Assembly (NCBI GenBank): GCA_030762895.1
Contig: CM061062.1
Location: 97,508,874 to 97,572,873 of the forward strand
DNA: 64,000 nt
Reading direction: 5' to 3'
Source of the DNA: Sophora flavescens
Lineage: Eukaryota; Streptophyta; Magnoliopsida; Fabales; Fabaceae
The position numbers and the translations under genes are program-made. Under the pieces are notes generated by a model. The model saw only the letters and a program-made list of their open reading frames with translations, was not told the origin of the DNA and ran no database searches. Of the stretch, positions 44,880 through 56,591 are shown piece after piece. The first letter of the stretch is position 1, and each line of letters starts with the position of its first letter.

Positions 44880-46001
44880 ATGGAAACAGGAGGAGAGCGC
44901 GGGCATGGTGGTCGTGGCAGAGGCAATGGCGGGATGGACTTCATTGCCCAAGCTTTGACTGACGTTGCTGCTGCCATAGCTCTCCAGACTGCCAATGCGG
45001 GTTCCCAGAATCAACAAGAGCAGCAAAAAACTGAATAGGATACAGAAGGGAAGAATACGAGTGCCTTCCGACGCCAGAACCCGTCACAGTTTGATGGGGA
45101 TGTAGACCCGACTAAAGTCGATCTTTGGATCCAAGAGCTGGAGAAGATCTTTGAGCTGGTGCACACCCCAGAAGAAGCAAAGGTACCTTATGCAACATTC
45201 CAACTGATTAGAGTTGCTGAATACCGGTGGAAGGGCACCATACAACTGCTAGATGCTAAGCATCAGGCGATCACCTGGGGAGTATTTCGCAACAAATTTC
45301 TAGACAAATATTATCCCCAGAGTGCTCGGACAGAGAAGGAGCAGGAATTCATGAGGCTGAGTCAGCTGGACATGACAGCGGGGGAATATGCGGCAAGGTT
45401 TGAGTCCCTTGTCAAATATTTTAAGTTTTTCCAGAACAACCCCAATGAGGAGTGGAAGTGAGAAAAGTTCAAAGCCGGTCTGCTTTTCGAGATCAAGGAA
45501 TCTGTGATGCCCTTGGAAATCATGAATTTCCAAGCACTAGTAGATAAATACCGAAAGGTAGAGCTGATGCGCAAGGGGCAAGATAGCAAAGGGAATGTTG
45601 GAGGACCCATTCGTCCCAAGAGTCATTATCAGGGATAGAACCAAAAGTGGAAGCAGAACTAGAGGAAGCCATATTACCAATCACCCAGCAACAATCAGAA
45701 ACAACAGCAACAACATCGTTCCGGTACTTCGGGAACGGGAAGTGGAGGCCAGAGAAACAATAATCAAGGCCAAGAGAGGAAGTGTTATCGGTGCGGAGAT
45801 CATAGTCATCTAGCTGATACGTGCCCAAGGAAAGAGATGAAGTGCTTTAACTGCGATCGTGTGGGGCACCTGGCCAGGGACTGCAGAGCGCCGAAAAGAG
45901 ACCCGGCTGTCAATCATGCCAAAGCGAGCAAGTCGACTGCTAAAGGGCGAGTGTATACGATGAGTGGAGCTGAAGCATCGAATTCCGTCGATCTGGTGTA
46001 G
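44880..46001 (+). pseudogene. Gypsy gag with two zinc knuckles
   Basis: ATG at 44880 (METGGERGHGGRGRGNGGMD). One frame runs on through five in-frame stops: 45036 TAG, 45459 TGA, 45636 TAG, 45660 TAG, 45999 TAG. Retrotransposon Gag domain: NPSQFDGDVDPTKVDLWIQE, FRNKFLDKYYPQSARTEKEQ, FMRLSQLDMTAGEYAARFES. Two CCHC knuckles (CYRCGDHSHLADTC and CFNCDRVGHLARDC) lie at about 45784-45880. The product would form the particle and bind RNA. All stops fit CAG or CGA codons changed by C to T, apart from the first, whose ancestral codon is uncertain. No frameshift in this part. Confidence 0.92.
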
Positions 46002-49000
46002 GGTAAGTGCGATTTAGCTGGTAATTTTTTAACTGTACTTTTCGATTCAGGTGCAACTCATTCTTTTATCTCGATGGGTCGTGTGAAACTTCTAGACTTG
46101 CCTATTTCTTCCTTACTATATAACTTGATTGTTTCTACCCCAACTGTTGAGCCAGTAACTGTTAATTCTGTTTGCTTAAATTGTCCTATCATTGTTTAGG
46201 ATAGGCACTTTTTTGAAGACTTAGTCTGTTTTCCTTTAATACAACTAGATGTAATTTTAGGCATGGATTGGTTATCTTCCAACCATATCCTGATAGACTG
46301 TGCTCAAAGAACCTTAGTCTTTAGGGATAAGATTTCTGGATTATTATCTGCTAGTTAGGTAAGAGCTTATTTGAAAGAGGGATCTCAAGGTTACATGCTG
46401 TTGTTTTCCTCAGATGTTAAGGGTGAGTTAGACTTAGAGTCCGTACCTGTCGTCAATGAGTTTCCAGAAGTTTTTCCTGAGGATGTACCTGGTCTACCGC
46501 CTGTTCGAGATATCAAGTTTACGATTGATTTGGTTCCAGGCACTGGACCGATATCCATGGCACCGTATCGCATGTCACCATCGGAGGTAGAAACCCTGAA
46601 GGAACAACCTGAAGAGTTGATGAGAAAGGAATTCCTTCGACCCAGTGTATCACCGTGGGGAACTCCAGATCTGTTAGTGAAGAAGTAGGATGGGACTTCT
46701 CGACTGTGTGGATTTTCGACAGTTGAACAAGGTTATGATGAAGAACAGATATCCTCTCCCAAGGATAGATGATCTCATGGATCAGTTGCGTGGCGCGGTC
46801 GTATTCTCAAAAATAGATTTACGGTCAGGCTACCATCAGATTCGTGTGAAAGCAGAGGATGTCCCAAACACAACGTTTCGAACACGCTATGGGCATTATG
46901 ATTACCTGGTGATGTCGTTTGGAGTGACGAATGCTCCTGACATATTCATGGATTACATGAATAGGATTTTTCATCCTTACTTAGATCAGTTTGTTGTCTT
47001 CTTCATTGATGATATTCAGATCTATTCTCCAAAAAAGGAAAAGCATGCAGAGCATCTCAACATTGTTCTTCAGACCTTGAAAGAGAAGCAGCTCTATGCG
47101 AAGCCGGAAAAGTGTGAATTCTGGTTGGACCGAGTGCAATTCTTATGTCGTGTGATATCATGCGAAGGAATCGCAGTGGATCCGTCAAAGGTCGAGGCTG
47201 TTTTATAATGGAAAAGGCCAACAACGGAAACTGTAATTCGTAGCTTTGTAGGTTTAGCGGGCTACTATAGGAGATTCATTGAGGGATTTTCTAAGATAGT
47301 GGGACCCCTTACCCAGTTAACTCGGAAAGACCAAGCGTTTGTCTGGACGGAGGCTTGTGAAGGAAGTTTCCAAGAGCTGAAGAGAAGGTTGACAACCTCA
47401 CCCGTGTTGATCCTACCTGATCCTAAGGAACCTTTTGAGGTTTATTGTGACGCTTCACATCAGGGGTTGGGTTGTGTTCTGATGCAGAACCGAAAGGTCG
47501 TAGCATATGATTCAAAACAGTTGAAGATTCACGAAAGGAATTACCCGACGCATGACTTGGAGTTAGCAGCGGTAGTCTTTGCCCTCAAAATCTGGAGGCA
47601 TTATTTGTATGGAGCTACTTTTAATGTTTTCAGTGACCACAAGAGTTTGAAATACCTCTTCGATCAGAAGGAGTTGAACATGCGTCAGAGACGGTTGGAG
47701 TTTTTGAAAGGCTACGACTTTCAACTACAGTACCACCCTGGGAAGGCGAATGTAGTGGCGGATGCGCTGAGCAGGAAGTCAATACACGCGGCAATAATGA
47801 TGGTCAAAGAGCAGGGATTGTTGGAACAATTCCTTGATCTAAGTTTATCAGTTGAGACATTTCTGGGAAGGCTGTGTCTGAATAGGATCACCGTTTCGAA
47901 CGGATTGATGGAACAAATAAAATAAAAACAAGTGTGTGATCAGTATCTGCAGGAAGAAAGAGACTTAGTGCGACAAGGAGCACTGTCAGAATTCAGAGAA
48001 GGAACGGATGGAATTTTGAGATTCAGTGAAAGAATCTATATACCAAATGACACCGAGCTTAGGAAGTTGATTTTAGAGGAGGCTCACAGGAGTAAGCTGA
48101 GTTTACACCCAGGAGCCACGAAGATGTATCAAGATCTGAAGAAGTTATACTGGTGGTATGGAATGAAAAGGGATGTAATGGAATACGTCACTTCTTGTAT
48201 GATATGTCAGAAGGCTAATATTGAGCACTAGAGGCCAGCAGGAATGTTAAAATCATTGGGCATCCCAGAATGGAAGTGGGCCGATATTTCGGTGGACTTT
48301 GTGACTAACTTACCAAGGACTCGGAAAGGACATGAGGCTATATGGGTAATTGTGGATTGACTGACCAAGTCAGCTCACTTTTACCTATCAACATGAAGTA
48401 CCCGATGAAAAGGTTGATTCAGTTGTACATCGATGAGATTGTCAGGTTGCACGGTATACCCTCGAGTATCATTTCGGATTGTGATCTGAGGTTTACGTCA
48501 GAAATTTTTAAAGGACTACAAAACTCTTTGGGAACAAAACTCAAATTGAGTTCTGCGTATCATCCACAAACTGACGGATAGTCAGAGAGGACAATCCAAT
48601 CACTCCAAGATTTATTAAGAGCGTGCGTGATGGAAGACACTGGGAGCTGGGACGAGTTCCTACCGTTGATAGAATTCACCTACAACAACAGTTTTCATTC
48701 AAGTATAGGGATGGCACTTTATGAGGCTTTGTATGGTTGACGATGCCGAACACCTTTGTGTTGGTACCAGGATGGTGAGAGTTTGCTGTTAGGACCAGAG
48801 ATCATGCAACAAACGACCAAGAAGGTGAAGATGATCCAGGAGAAAATGCGGACGGCCCAAAATCGACAGAAAAGTTACGCAGAAAAGAGACGATGACATC
48901 TTGAGTTTGAGGAAGGCGAGCATGTGTTATTGAAAGTCACGCCAACGACTGGGATTGGCAGAGTGATAAAATCCATAAAGCTTACTCCCAAATTCATTGG

Positions 49001-49333
49001 ATCCTACCAAATTCTTCGTCGCGTAGGTCCATTAGCTTACAAAATATCTTTACCTCATTTTCTTTCCAACATCCATGTTGTTCTCCATGTCTCTCAGTTG
49101 AGAAAGTATATTTCTGATCCATCACATGTTATTAAACCTGATAAAGTATAATTAAAAGAGAACCTGTCTTTTGAGACTTTGCCGGTACGAATCGCGGATA
49201 AGATGTGAAGCAGCTTAGAGGTAAACAAATTCCTTTAGTCAAAGTCATCTGGAACGAGACAACCGGAGAAGCTACATGGGAGGCCGAGGACAAGATGAAA
49301 TTGCAATATCCTGAGTTATTTCAAGGTGCATAA
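46002..49333 (+). pseudogene. Gypsy pol: protease, RT, RNase H, integrase
   Basis: Protease motif DSGAT (LFDSGATHSFIS, near 46040). RT from 46480 (VPGLPPVRDIKFTIDLVPGT), with PYRMSPSE, YHQIRVKAEDVPNTTFRTRY and FIDD in place of YIDD near 47000. RNase H at 47420-47780 (FEVYCDASHQGLG, HYLYGATFNVFSDHKSLKYL). Integrase from 48060: zinc finger HRSKLSLHPG to CMICQKAN, core WADISVDFV, SDCDLRFTS and YHPQTDG, then a C-terminal GEATWEAEDKMK end. Stops: 46197, 46356, 46686, 47206, 47923, 48229, 48358, 48579, 48738, 48894, 49149. Frameshifts near 46710, 48380 and 49205. Normal stop at 49331. Confidence 0.93.
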
Positions 49334-49351
49334 TTTCGAGGACGAAATTCT

Positions 49352-49368
49352 TTTTAGAGGGGTAGTAT
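49352..49368 (+). promoter_or_regulatory. Polypurine tract before LTR D
   Basis: TTTTAGAGGGGTAGTAT directly before the LTR start TGTAACACC. The same tract precedes LTR C at 40328-40344. Confidence 0.75.
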
Positions 49369-49967
49369 TGTAACACCCTGTTTTTCCTATGCTTTCTGTA
49401 GCAGTAAATACATATTTAAATGTGTTTTTTAGATTAAACTCAGAGGATGATTTTAATTAAACTAAAATCATTTTATTATGTTGTTATATCATAAGAACTC
49501 ACAGTAAAAATTTCGGTTGAAAATTCAGATGGAAGCCGGTCTGCGTTTCCCTGCCGGTACAAGTTTACTGTGCAGAAAACCTAATTTTGACCCGCGCGCG
49601 AACGAAACGTTTGATGTTTTTGTCATGTTTTTTGGCGGTTTGGCTATTTTGAAAATTTTCGTTTGAAAATAAAATATAATATTTTATTCGGGTGAAAACG
49701 TCGAAAAACTTTGATCGAAAGTGCAACTGGATACGCAATGGAGCAGATTAGGGAACACAAAAGGAGTGAAATGACATGATGGAAGAGTTTATGACACACT
49801 CCAAAAGTATAATCATTACACTTTTTAAATTATAATACTATTCTAATATAATAGTTATCTCTCTCTCCTCCTTCTATCCCATCAAGCCTTAACTCCCAAA
49901 CTTACTCAACAAGCCACTCCATTCTCCTCTCTTCTTCCTCATGGCCGTGAGCCTCTCCCCCTCCCCC

Positions 49968-49975
49968 TATATAAA
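49968..49975 (+). promoter_or_regulatory. TATA box of LTR D
   Basis: TATATAAA, 600 bp into the LTR, upstream of the leader. The U3 is thus about 0.6 kb and the transcribed R-U5 part about 3.7 kb. Confidence 0.55.
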
Positions 49976-50044
49976 CCCCTTTAATTTACACTTCACCACT
50001 TTTCTTCTTCAACACTTCATTACTCTTATATTACTTCAGGCTAG

Positions 50045-50365
50045 TGCAAAAAATGGATTGCACATCGGTTATTTTTGGCTTTTCACATCGGTTTTCAAAC
50101 TGATGTTGAAACGACCGATGTTGTTTATTGATAATTTTCACATCGATTTTAAAAACGATGTCTAAAGTACACTTTTAACATCGGTTTTCTAAATAATCGA
50201 TGTGGAAAGTTCATTTTTCACATGGGTTATTACAAAACTGATGACTTTCCAAATCGGGTTTTTACCAAAACTGATGTGGAAAGTTCATTTTCCACATTGG
50301 TTTTTAAATAACCCATGTGAAAAGTAAAATTTCCACATCGGTTTTTGTATAACCGATGTGAAAAG
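50045..50365. repeat. CACTA-6 left subterminal repeats
   Basis: About ten copies of CACATCGGTTTT and complement. Confidence 0.85.
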
Positions 50366-50880
50366 TCTATTTTTTTAAAAACTCTTTTTACATTTCTATA
50401 ATTCCTTTCCCCCTGTTTCAGTAATCCAGATAAATACCAGTATAACATATTCTAAATATTCTCAACACAATCACCTTTGTACAACAAAAACACACTAAAT
50501 TAATATATACTGAATTTATTACGAACAATACATATGTTCAATTACATTCAGACAACAAAGATAATTAGAAACCAAAAAGCTACATGATATATTATAGATT
50601 TCATATCAAAATATATATAAGTCAAAAGTACACTATAGCTAGTACATGATAATTTTTTAAACTAACTACATACAAACTATGGTTGGTACACTTCAAGAAA
50701 GAAAATTTCCCAACGCCTCCTTATGTTATTGATGTCGGCATCAGATAATGGAGTCGGATTGTTGAATATCTGCGAGTTTAATTGGACAAAAGATTATATC
50801 TTTTAAGTAATAAACTAACATAAAACATATAACGAATCTATAACTGTTGCTTCTAATTGTTACCAATTAACATTTACCTT
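50366..50880. other. CACTA-6 3' spacer
   Basis: AT-rich, no repeat or exon seen; probably the 3' untranslated region of the minus-strand protease gene. Confidence 0.4.
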
Positions 50881-51608
50881 GTACCATCTTTCAGTGATCC
50901 TGGAGGAGATAATTTCGACCATCCACTTCATCACATAGTATCCACATTCCCATGATCCACGTTGTATACGGGACTACGTACAAATGAAACCCAATTAGAA
51001 TATGAGGAATTAAATAGAAATCAATAATTATACGCACTGCATTTGATGCATTTGAACTAATAAATATCTTACGTTAGGAATAATCCATCTAATAGCCCGA
51101 CGCCTTTCACCATGCAACATGTGGTTTGCGTTAATCGAACTATCATGACAAAATAAACATTAATTAAAGTATATCTAATAGATTTTAGATAATTAAAACA
51201 ACTGCATTGCTGATTATAAATTATTTTAATGCTTACGTTTCCATGATCATCTTCAGTTCATTCGCCGGCTTATTTTCCATTGAGCAGAAGAAGACCACGA
51301 CATTCATCCGAGGGTACAAGATCAACAGTTGCCAATGCTTGCTGTATTTACGGAACAATTAGTGACTAAGTCATATATAGTTATAATTAAATAAATGGTA
51401 CTTACTTATTGAGATAAGACGCAAGGTAGAATTGATGATCGTCTCCGGCAAGTATATCACATATGGTGGTGACCGGGTCTTCTAATGCTAGGAGAACATC
51501 ACCCTGAATGAACATGGGGTCAATGAACCCATAAAGGGTGAGGTTACCCTGATCAACTAACATACGATGCAGATACCTAATATATTGAAAAAACATGTTA
51601 ATTATCAT
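50881..51608 (-). pseudogene. CACTA-6 Ulp1-like C48 protease domain
   Basis: Minus-strand exons. 51608-51402 has RYLHRMLVDQGNLTLYGFID and DILAGDDHQFYLASYLN. Then 51345-51240 has KHWQLLILYPRMNVVVFFCS, with the catalytic His, and ENKPANELKMIMET. A further exon lies near 51120-51070, and the last near 50990-50881 with GSWECGYYVMKWMVEIISSR, carrying the nucleophile Cys (codon 50944-50946). Introns are short, with GT/AG-like ends. This matches the CACTA-4 protease in layout though the protein text is quite different. The acidic catalytic residue normally after the His is not obvious to me: FFCSMEN stands where CACTA-4 has DPLYVD. Confidence 0.75.
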
Positions 51609-52074
51609 AGTATTTAAAATTTAATTACTTAACTTATAAATAAAATGTACTTACGTGCACCATAACGATAGGTGTGAGAACTAGCCATTTCTTTATCGAG
51701 TACAATCTCCATAAGTTCCTTCTTTGGGATATACAGTTCGTCACCTGGCCTGGCATCATGTTCCAACCTTACCAAAGTTGCATCATTCTCCATGGTCACA
51801 ACCTGTATAGCCAGAAGTTTAAAAACATCACCAGGTGCCCCTTTGTCGATCCCCTAAACAACAAAGATATATATTAGTAATCACAGACAAGTTATTTCAT
51901 TCGTAATTAATTAAATGGTCAAATGAATACCTTGGCAGGAGCAGACATCTCTGGTCTTCCTGGATCCGACCTTTTAGGCAGATTTCATTTCCAACATCCT
52001 AAATAAAAATAAAAATAAAGCATTATCTTTAAACAATAATAAATAATTTCAACTATAAATATAGAAAAACACAA

Positions 52075-53776
52075 CTAACTGAATACCTCAGATGCAGCAA
52101 GAAACTTGACCAGTCTTCTTGGCCAAGGGATGAAGTTACCGGGGGCCTGACCCACTGTTTGAACCTCCTCAGTAGGCACAGGGACTCGAGCATCAGCATC
52201 TCGAATAATCTCAACAACGACCCTCACCTGATCATCCGGTAATAAACAATGGTGTATGGTATTACCGAAGTTATTATGTGCCCTCCCCAATGCCACTAAA
52301 CGACAATCATGATGATCATCAACATACAGCTCACACCTATCAGGGTCATCATCATCATCATCATCATCACCATCATCATCATTTTCAGGGTGATGAGGAG
52401 GATCACATGAGCCCTTAGTTCTCACATGAACAGAGGGTTGGATAGAGGGTTGGGCACCTGTCAACTACTGGGACATAGAAGTCAATATTGCCATCTACTG
52501 GGCAAACTGCTCGGCCATCTCCTGTCTAAGCTCAGCTGCAATCTCCTGTTTTAGCCGTGCTCTATCTGCATCAACATCCCTGTGGCATCGGTGTGAAGAT
52601 GAACCATGGTATTGGCGAATGCCGACGCCCCATCCAACACCAATGACATGGCCCGGGTGGTCTGGTTTACCGATGGCAGCAACTAAGATATCATCGCGTC
52701 CTCTAGGAACAAAGGTTCCTTGGGTTACCTGCTCGTCCAAGGCATCCTATAGCATATAAAATATCAGGTCACATTACAATTCGGTAACAATGTTAAAAAG
52801 ACAATTACAATTCAAACTATACTTACAATCTTCTTAGCTACTTGGCGGGCCTCCTCAGATGTATATTGTCCCGTATTTCTTTGTCGGGCCCTCTTCCATT
52901 TACGATGGCGTGGGGGTGGAGGTGGATCAACAACTTCTGGATGATTTTCAGCATTAGGATCCGCCTGAGATGCTGCTTCCTGAAATGCTTTCTTTTCCTC
53001 TTCCACCATTATCTGATCAAGTTTTTTATATCCCCCACGAGACAGTACATGGGGGAAGACATTCTTGCTTTGGTTTTCCTGCCCCTTTTCCTCTTCTCCT
53101 GTTATAAATAGAAGACAATTAAGTTACATAATTAAATAAAATTAATGAAATTACATAAATTTAGAGACAAATCAAATAAGTTAACCTGAAAGCTGGGATC
53201 ACGTCGACTCTGAACAAAGCGATCCCACGTCACCTGGTCAAGAAACGGGTACACCTCAAGTGGGTTCTTTTCACATCTTGGATTGAATACATAGTATCTG
53301 CCTAGGTCGACCTTAAAAGCCCTCCAACACTCACCAGCATACTTTATCAAATGCTTCTTCATATCCGTCGTATCCGGTATGTCAAAGGTGAGCTACATTA
53401 ACACCAAAAAAATCAACGAATTACTGTATGATATTAATAAGATTAAATTAAAGTAGATACAAACAAACACAGGATGTAAAAGTATAGATACCAGAATACT
53501 CTCCCATATCTGATCGTTCACATCTGCCGGTACATATTTCCAATTATCAATAAGTATACTAGGCTTGCTTCTAGCAAGGGTCCCCACAAAACTGATAAAC
53601 TACTCTGCCATTGGCCCAATAGGATTGAGGTTATTATCAAAGTCGATTCTTATCCTTTGATTTGAACCACGGTTGGTAGTCAAATTCCTTATTTGTGTGG
53701 TACGTCTACCCTTTCTACCCGTAGACGGGGTCTCAGACCCGCTGCATGAATGAGGGATATCCTCAGGATCAGCCAT
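52075..53776 (-). pseudogene. CACTA-6 second gene, plant-transposase (Ptta/En-Spm) N-terminal part
   Basis: The likely start is MADPEDIPHSCSGSETPSTG (ATG at 53776). The following exons read NPIGPMAE, GTLARSKPSILIDNWKYVPA, KKHLIKYAGECWRAFKVDLG, and TWDRFVQSRRDPSFQ. Later parts are the RKWKRARQRNTGQYTSEEAR stretch, GKPDHPGHVIGVGWGVGIRQ, a helix RLKQEIAAELRQEMAEQFAQ, then the middle domain (52464-52075) with an Asp-rich run. This is the pattern of the Ptta/En-Spm plant transposase family, whose TNPA-like products bind subterminal repeats. A few in-frame stops (for example after MAE and FAQ) indicate decay or unresolved introns. Confidence 0.75.
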
Positions 53777-53911
53777 GTATACCTGTTTAAACAAAAAAAA
53801 AACTTGTCAGTATGTCAGGATAAATATCAAACATAACTTATAAATATCGATCAACGTACGTAAACATATAATATGACTTTAAACATAACTCAAACAAAAC
53901 TTACATCGTGG

Positions 53912-54400
53912 TCAATTAGTAAAGTTCTCCCATAACCCTTCTTGGTGATCATTACGAGTAGCATGTACATCATCCACTTCATTTTCCTCATTGAAATTAG
54001 GCACCCGTGTTAAGAAAGAAGGAGTATCAGAAATATCAAGAGTTGAATATTGATTTCCCTCACTACCATTATACATGTTTTTTCCCTGGAGAACCACTGA
54101 CCACCTTTTGTTAGAAGGATCACGGATATAAAACACTTGTTTTGCTTAGGATGCCATGATGAAAGGCTCTTCTATATTACCTACCTTATTAAGGCCCACC
54201 AATTTGAATCCTAACTCATCGATTTGCACACCATTGTTACTGTCGACCCACTGACATTTAAAAACAGGTACTCTAAACTTCGTGTAATCAACCTCCCATA
54301 TCTCTTCAATGATTCCAAAGTATGAAATGGATGCCATAACAGGGTTTTTATCTTTCGAACTAGAGAAATGCATGGACTCAAATGACGACCATAACCCCAC
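53912..54400 (-). pseudogene. CACTA-6 transposase DUF4216 part
   Basis: Two frames, 54400-54146 and 54136-53912, separated by one stop: VFKCQWVDSNNGVQIDELGF, KVGNIEEPFIMAS, then VFYIRDPSNKRWSVVLQGKN. Same domain as 542-1027. Confidence 0.8.
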
Positions 54401-56080
54401 TGTTTTTGCATAGTACTTTTGTCATCCTGGGACTTTGTATAGAAGGAAAACTTATTGATATCGCATCCACTCCAAAGCATATGACATCAAAGTTAGGCCC
54501 CTGTGCTAGCCATTTTAATGTATCAGAAGCAATACCATCCTTTGCAATTTTTTCTTTAAACCAGTTCAAGAAAGTCTTGTTATGCTTGTTCAAACACCAT
54601 TTTTCATTCATTCTAGGGTAAGTTTCATTGATGATGGTTTTGTGCTCACATAAGTATGGTTCAACCTCATCAGTGTTATTCAATATATACAAATGTGCTT
54701 GAAGCACTTCCTCCCGATCCATGATCTTAACAGTGATATCTCGTGTACCCTTACCATCATATCTTTCTTCGTGACGAGACTTCGGAAGCCCTACAGGTTC
54801 TGCTTCTGACATGTAGTCTGTACAAAACTCAATAGCTTCTTCTGTAACATACCTTTCAACAATAGATGCTTCGGGACGGTGCGGATTCTTCATATATCCT
54901 TTCAAGATATTCATGTACGCTCAATCGGGTACATCCACCTTAAATAAACGGGGCCGCACAATCTAATCTCCCTCACTAGATGAACAATCAAATGAACCGT
55001 GATGTCAAAAAATGAAAGTGGAAAATACATCTCCAATTGGCACAAGATAATGGCTGCCTCATTTTCCAAGTCATCCAACATTTTAGTGTCAATGACCTTG
55101 CTACATATAGCATTGAAGAATAAGTATAACCTAGTAATGGCATGTCTGACTTTTTTAGGCAAGATGTCACGAATGGCCACCGGTAGTAGTTGTTGCATCA
55201 AGACATGACAATCATAAGACTTTAAGCCAACTAATTTGAGATCTTTCATTGAGACAAGTCTTTTGATATTTGAAGAGTAACCCTATGGCACTTTGACTCC
55301 CCGTAGACATTCACAGAAACTTCTTTTCTCTTTTTTTGATAAAGTATGACATGCTGGGGGCAAATAAGTCTACTTATACCCCACTTTATATGGAGCTAAC
55401 TGCTCTCGTATACCCATCGTAACTAGATCCAGACGAGAATTCACACCATCCTTTGTCTTGCCTTGAATGTTGAGAAGCGTTCTGATTAAACTGTCACACA
55501 CATTTTTCTCCACATGTATCACATCAATACAGTGTCTTACATCAAGCTTGCACCAGTATGGAAGATCAAAGAAGATCGACCTCTTCTTCCATATGTTCTT
55601 CTCGGTAGCCTTCTTCTGGGTCTTCCCATAGATAACATTAGTGTTGTTCACCCTTTCATAAACTTGCTCTCCAGTCAAGGCCACCGGAGCAATTTCATTC
55701 TCCGGAAGTCCATTGAAAGCTTTTCTCAATCTACGATAAGGATGATTACGTCGAAGGAATCTTCGATGCCCAAGGTAAATCGTCTTCCTTCCATGTTGCA
55801 GTTGATGGTAACATGTGCCTTCTTCACATATTGGACATGCTTTAAGCCTCTTAACACTATACCCACACAGGTTCCCGTATGCTGGAAATTCATTGATGGT
55901 GCAAAATAACATGGCACGCAATTTGAATGTCTCACGACAATACCCGTCGATCACATCAACGCCTTCATCCCACAACATTCTCAAGTCTTCAATCAAGGGA
56001 CTCAGATAAACATCAATATCATTTTCTTGCTGTTTAGGACCCGAAATCATCATACTTAACATAGTGTATTTGCTCTTCAT
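54401..56080 (-). pseudogene. CACTA-6 transposase, TNP2 C-terminal half and DUF4218
   Basis: 56080-55370 carries ISGPKQQENDIDVYLSPLIE, ACPICEEGTC, LGHRRFLRRNHPYRRLRKAF, NDVIYGK-like VNNTNVIYGKTQKK and DLPYWCKLDVRHCIDVIHVE. 55249-54911 has DUF4218 (LMQQLLPVAIRDILPKKVRH, LCQLEMYFPLSFFDITVHLI). 54914-54401 continues MNILKGYMKNPHRPEASIVE to NKHNKTFLNWFKEKIAKDG. Stops lie at about 55370, 55285 and a shift near 54915. This copy keeps the segment (RLRKAFNGLPENE...) deleted in CACTA-1. Confidence 0.87.
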
Positions 56081-56122
56081 TCACAACCAATGAGACAGGT
56101 TGTAAATTACCAGGAGAACAGG

Positions 56123-56584
56123 TCATGAACTATGAATACTACTTAAGTTTCCATATGGATTCATTCCATCGGTAGCAAGTCCAAGCCTGAGGTTTCTAGG
56201 ACCATTGCCGAAATCCGGAAACAAACTATCAATTCTCTTCCATTGCAAAGAATTGGCCGGATGGCGAAGCTGTCCATCACACTTCCTCTCATCTGCATGC
56301 CATCTAATGTTCTTTGCATTATTTACATTATCAAACAATCACTTGAACTGCGGAATCACTGGAAGATACCATAACACCTTCGCAGGAGGACCTTTGGTGA
56401 CCATATCACAACAAGAATCACCATCCTTCACTTTGTAGTGTGATACCCCACACCTGGGGCACTCGTGCATCTCTTCAAACTCTTTCCTGTACAATATGCA
56501 ATCATTGGGGCAAGCGTATATTTTCTTATACTCCATACCCATCGGACACAATATCTTCTTCGCCTCATAGTTTCGAGATGGCAA
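56123..56584 (-). pseudogene. CACTA-6 transposase, zinc-ribbon and TNP2 N-terminal part
   Basis: 56584-56339 reads SRNYEAKKILCPMGMEYKKI, PNDCILYRKEFEEMHECPRC and PPAKVLWYLPVIPQFK, then a stop. 56338-56123 reads ADERKCDGQLRHPANSLQWK and LATDGMNPYGN, which holds the likely catalytic Asp, then another stop. It continues upstream beyond the solo LTR at 56592-58121. Confidence 0.85.
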
Positions 56585-56591
56585 TGTGTTA

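Larger units (their letters stand above)
44697..49368 (+). mobile_element. Ty3/gypsy internal region (chromovirus, Tekay/Del-like), decayed
   Basis: Primer site, gag, protease, RT, RNase H, integrase and chromodomain-like end in the usual gypsy order, between LTR C and LTR D. The long LTRs, tRNA-Met primer site and GEATWEAEDKMK end suggest the Tekay/Del chromovirus clade; the clade is inferred. Sixteen premature stops and about three frameshifts were counted. Confidence 0.93.
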
